This document shows, one piece after another, positions 14,611 through 14,906 of a stretch of 14,906 nucleotides of DNA. The stretch covers positions 1 through 14,906 of the forward strand of contig CALAUL010000086.1 in assembly GCA_937892255.1 (NCBI GenBank), written 5' to 3'. This stretch comes from an uncultured Bacteroidales bacterium. Lineage in GTDB: Bacteria > Bacteroidota > Bacteroidia > Bacteroidales > Marinilabiliaceae. Numbering within the stretch: position 1 is the first letter of the stretch; each line of letters starts with the position of its first letter. Under the pieces are notes generated by a model that had not been told where the DNA came from, made no database searches, and worked only from the letters and a program-made list of their open reading frames with translations. The translations under genes were made by a program, and so were the position numbers.

Positions 14611-14906
14611 TTACTTAGCTACAACTTTAAAACTCTTTCCGTTCACTACAACGATATAGATTCCTCTTTCGACGCTCTCGGCTTTGCCAAGGTTTTGTCC
14701 AGAGACAGAATATACTGTGTAGTCATCAGCTCCCTCTACTGCAATTTCGTTGCCGATGAGACGAACGGTTACATCAGAAGTCTGTATGTCTGAGATTGGA
14801 GTGTCATCTATTTCAAACTCTGCTGTAAATGTCATGTCTGACACAACAACTACTGTGCGTGAATTATCAGTAACGCCATCACTCCACTTAACGAACTTAT
14901 AACCCT
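14611..14906 (-). CDS. 3' end of a secreted protein with InlB-like repeat and T9SS tail (5' end off window)
   Basis: The frame is open to the window edge, so only about 98 C-terminal residues are visible (complete codons from 14904). The first part reads G-Y-K-F-V-K-W-S-D-G-V-T-D-N-S-R-T-V then T-F-T-A-E-F-E. This is the pattern of divergent InlB/Listeria-Bacteroides beta-repeats found in surface proteins. A short linker (D-D-T-P-I-S-D-I) leads to a C-terminal domain with Y-T-V-Y-S-V-S-G-Q and R-G-I-Y-I-V-V-V-N-G-K-S-F-K-V-V, the pattern of type IX secretion sorting domains. The protein is therefore probably exported by T9SS and anchored or released at the surface. Its main function lies beyond the window. 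A GTG at 14844 is an internal codon, not a start. Confidence 0.88.
   Translation of the reverse strand, partial: GYKFVKWSDGVTDNSRTVVVVSDMTFTAEFEIDDTPISDIQTSDVTVRLIGNEIAVEGADDYTVYSVSGQNLGKAESVERGIYIVVVNGKSFKVVAK

Noticed and set aside
14611..14844. Complete 77-residue gene starting at GTG 14844
   Set aside because: The frame continues without a stop to the window edge and encodes part of an InlB-like repeat, so this is the end of a larger gene.
1..14906. CRISPR array, insertion sequence or transposase
   Set aside because: No regularly spaced repeats, no terminal inverted repeats with target duplications and no transposase motifs were seen by eye.

Overview
This window looks like chromosomal DNA from an AT-rich member of the Bacteroidota, most likely order Bacteroidales. 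Five observations point there. Candidate promoters follow the Bacteroidetes pattern (TTTG, about 19-20 bases, then TAnnTTTG) and Shine-Dalgarno sites are largely absent. One gene fragment ends in a type IX secretion (T9SS)-style C-terminal sorting domain. A B12 operon pairs a BtuB-type receptor with a BtuG-type surface lipoprotein. A carboxy(nor)spermidine-type dehydrogenase is present. A small membrane protein resembles DUF7935 of Flavobacteriia/Bacteroidia. Genus and species cannot be told from the sequence alone.

Layout. Positions 67-2319 (minus strand) hold ndk and an odd protein with three N-terminal repeats joined to a glycoside hydrolase family 16 (GH16)-like fold whose acidic catalytic residues all appear to be replaced by amides. 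About 0.9 kb with no convincing gene follows. Then come tRNA-Trp with a promoter and terminator (3258-3419) and a carboxynorspermidine/saccharopine dehydrogenase-family gene (3609-4802). Positions 4896-7702 form a plus-strand operon: NarL-type sensor kinase, response regulator, DUF7935-like membrane protein and an SGNH/GDSL lipoprotein hydrolase. A long perfect hairpin separates this from the convergent pta-ackA operon (10003-7778), which converts acetyl-CoA to acetate and ATP.

Positions 14423-10391 (minus strand) are a vitamin B12 uptake operon. A promoter leads directly into a cobalamin riboswitch, followed by a BtuG-like surface lipoprotein, a BtuB-like TonB-dependent receptor joined to it by an ATGA overlap, and a periplasmic DUF4154 (YfiR-like) protein, then a terminator. 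The riboswitch should lower expression when B12 is plentiful. BtuG should capture B12 at the surface, and BtuB should carry it across the outer membrane. The role of the DUF4154 protein in this setting is unknown. The right edge holds the 3' end of a secreted protein with an InlB-like repeat and a T9SS tail.

Most of the window is recognisable core or accessory Bacteroidota biology. The best candidates for something undescribed are the apparently non-catalytic GH16-like repeat protein, the DUF4154 gene in the B12 operon, and the possible switching hairpins plus TTG start downstream of the riboswitch. No computation or database search was run. All family names rest on motif recognition by eye.
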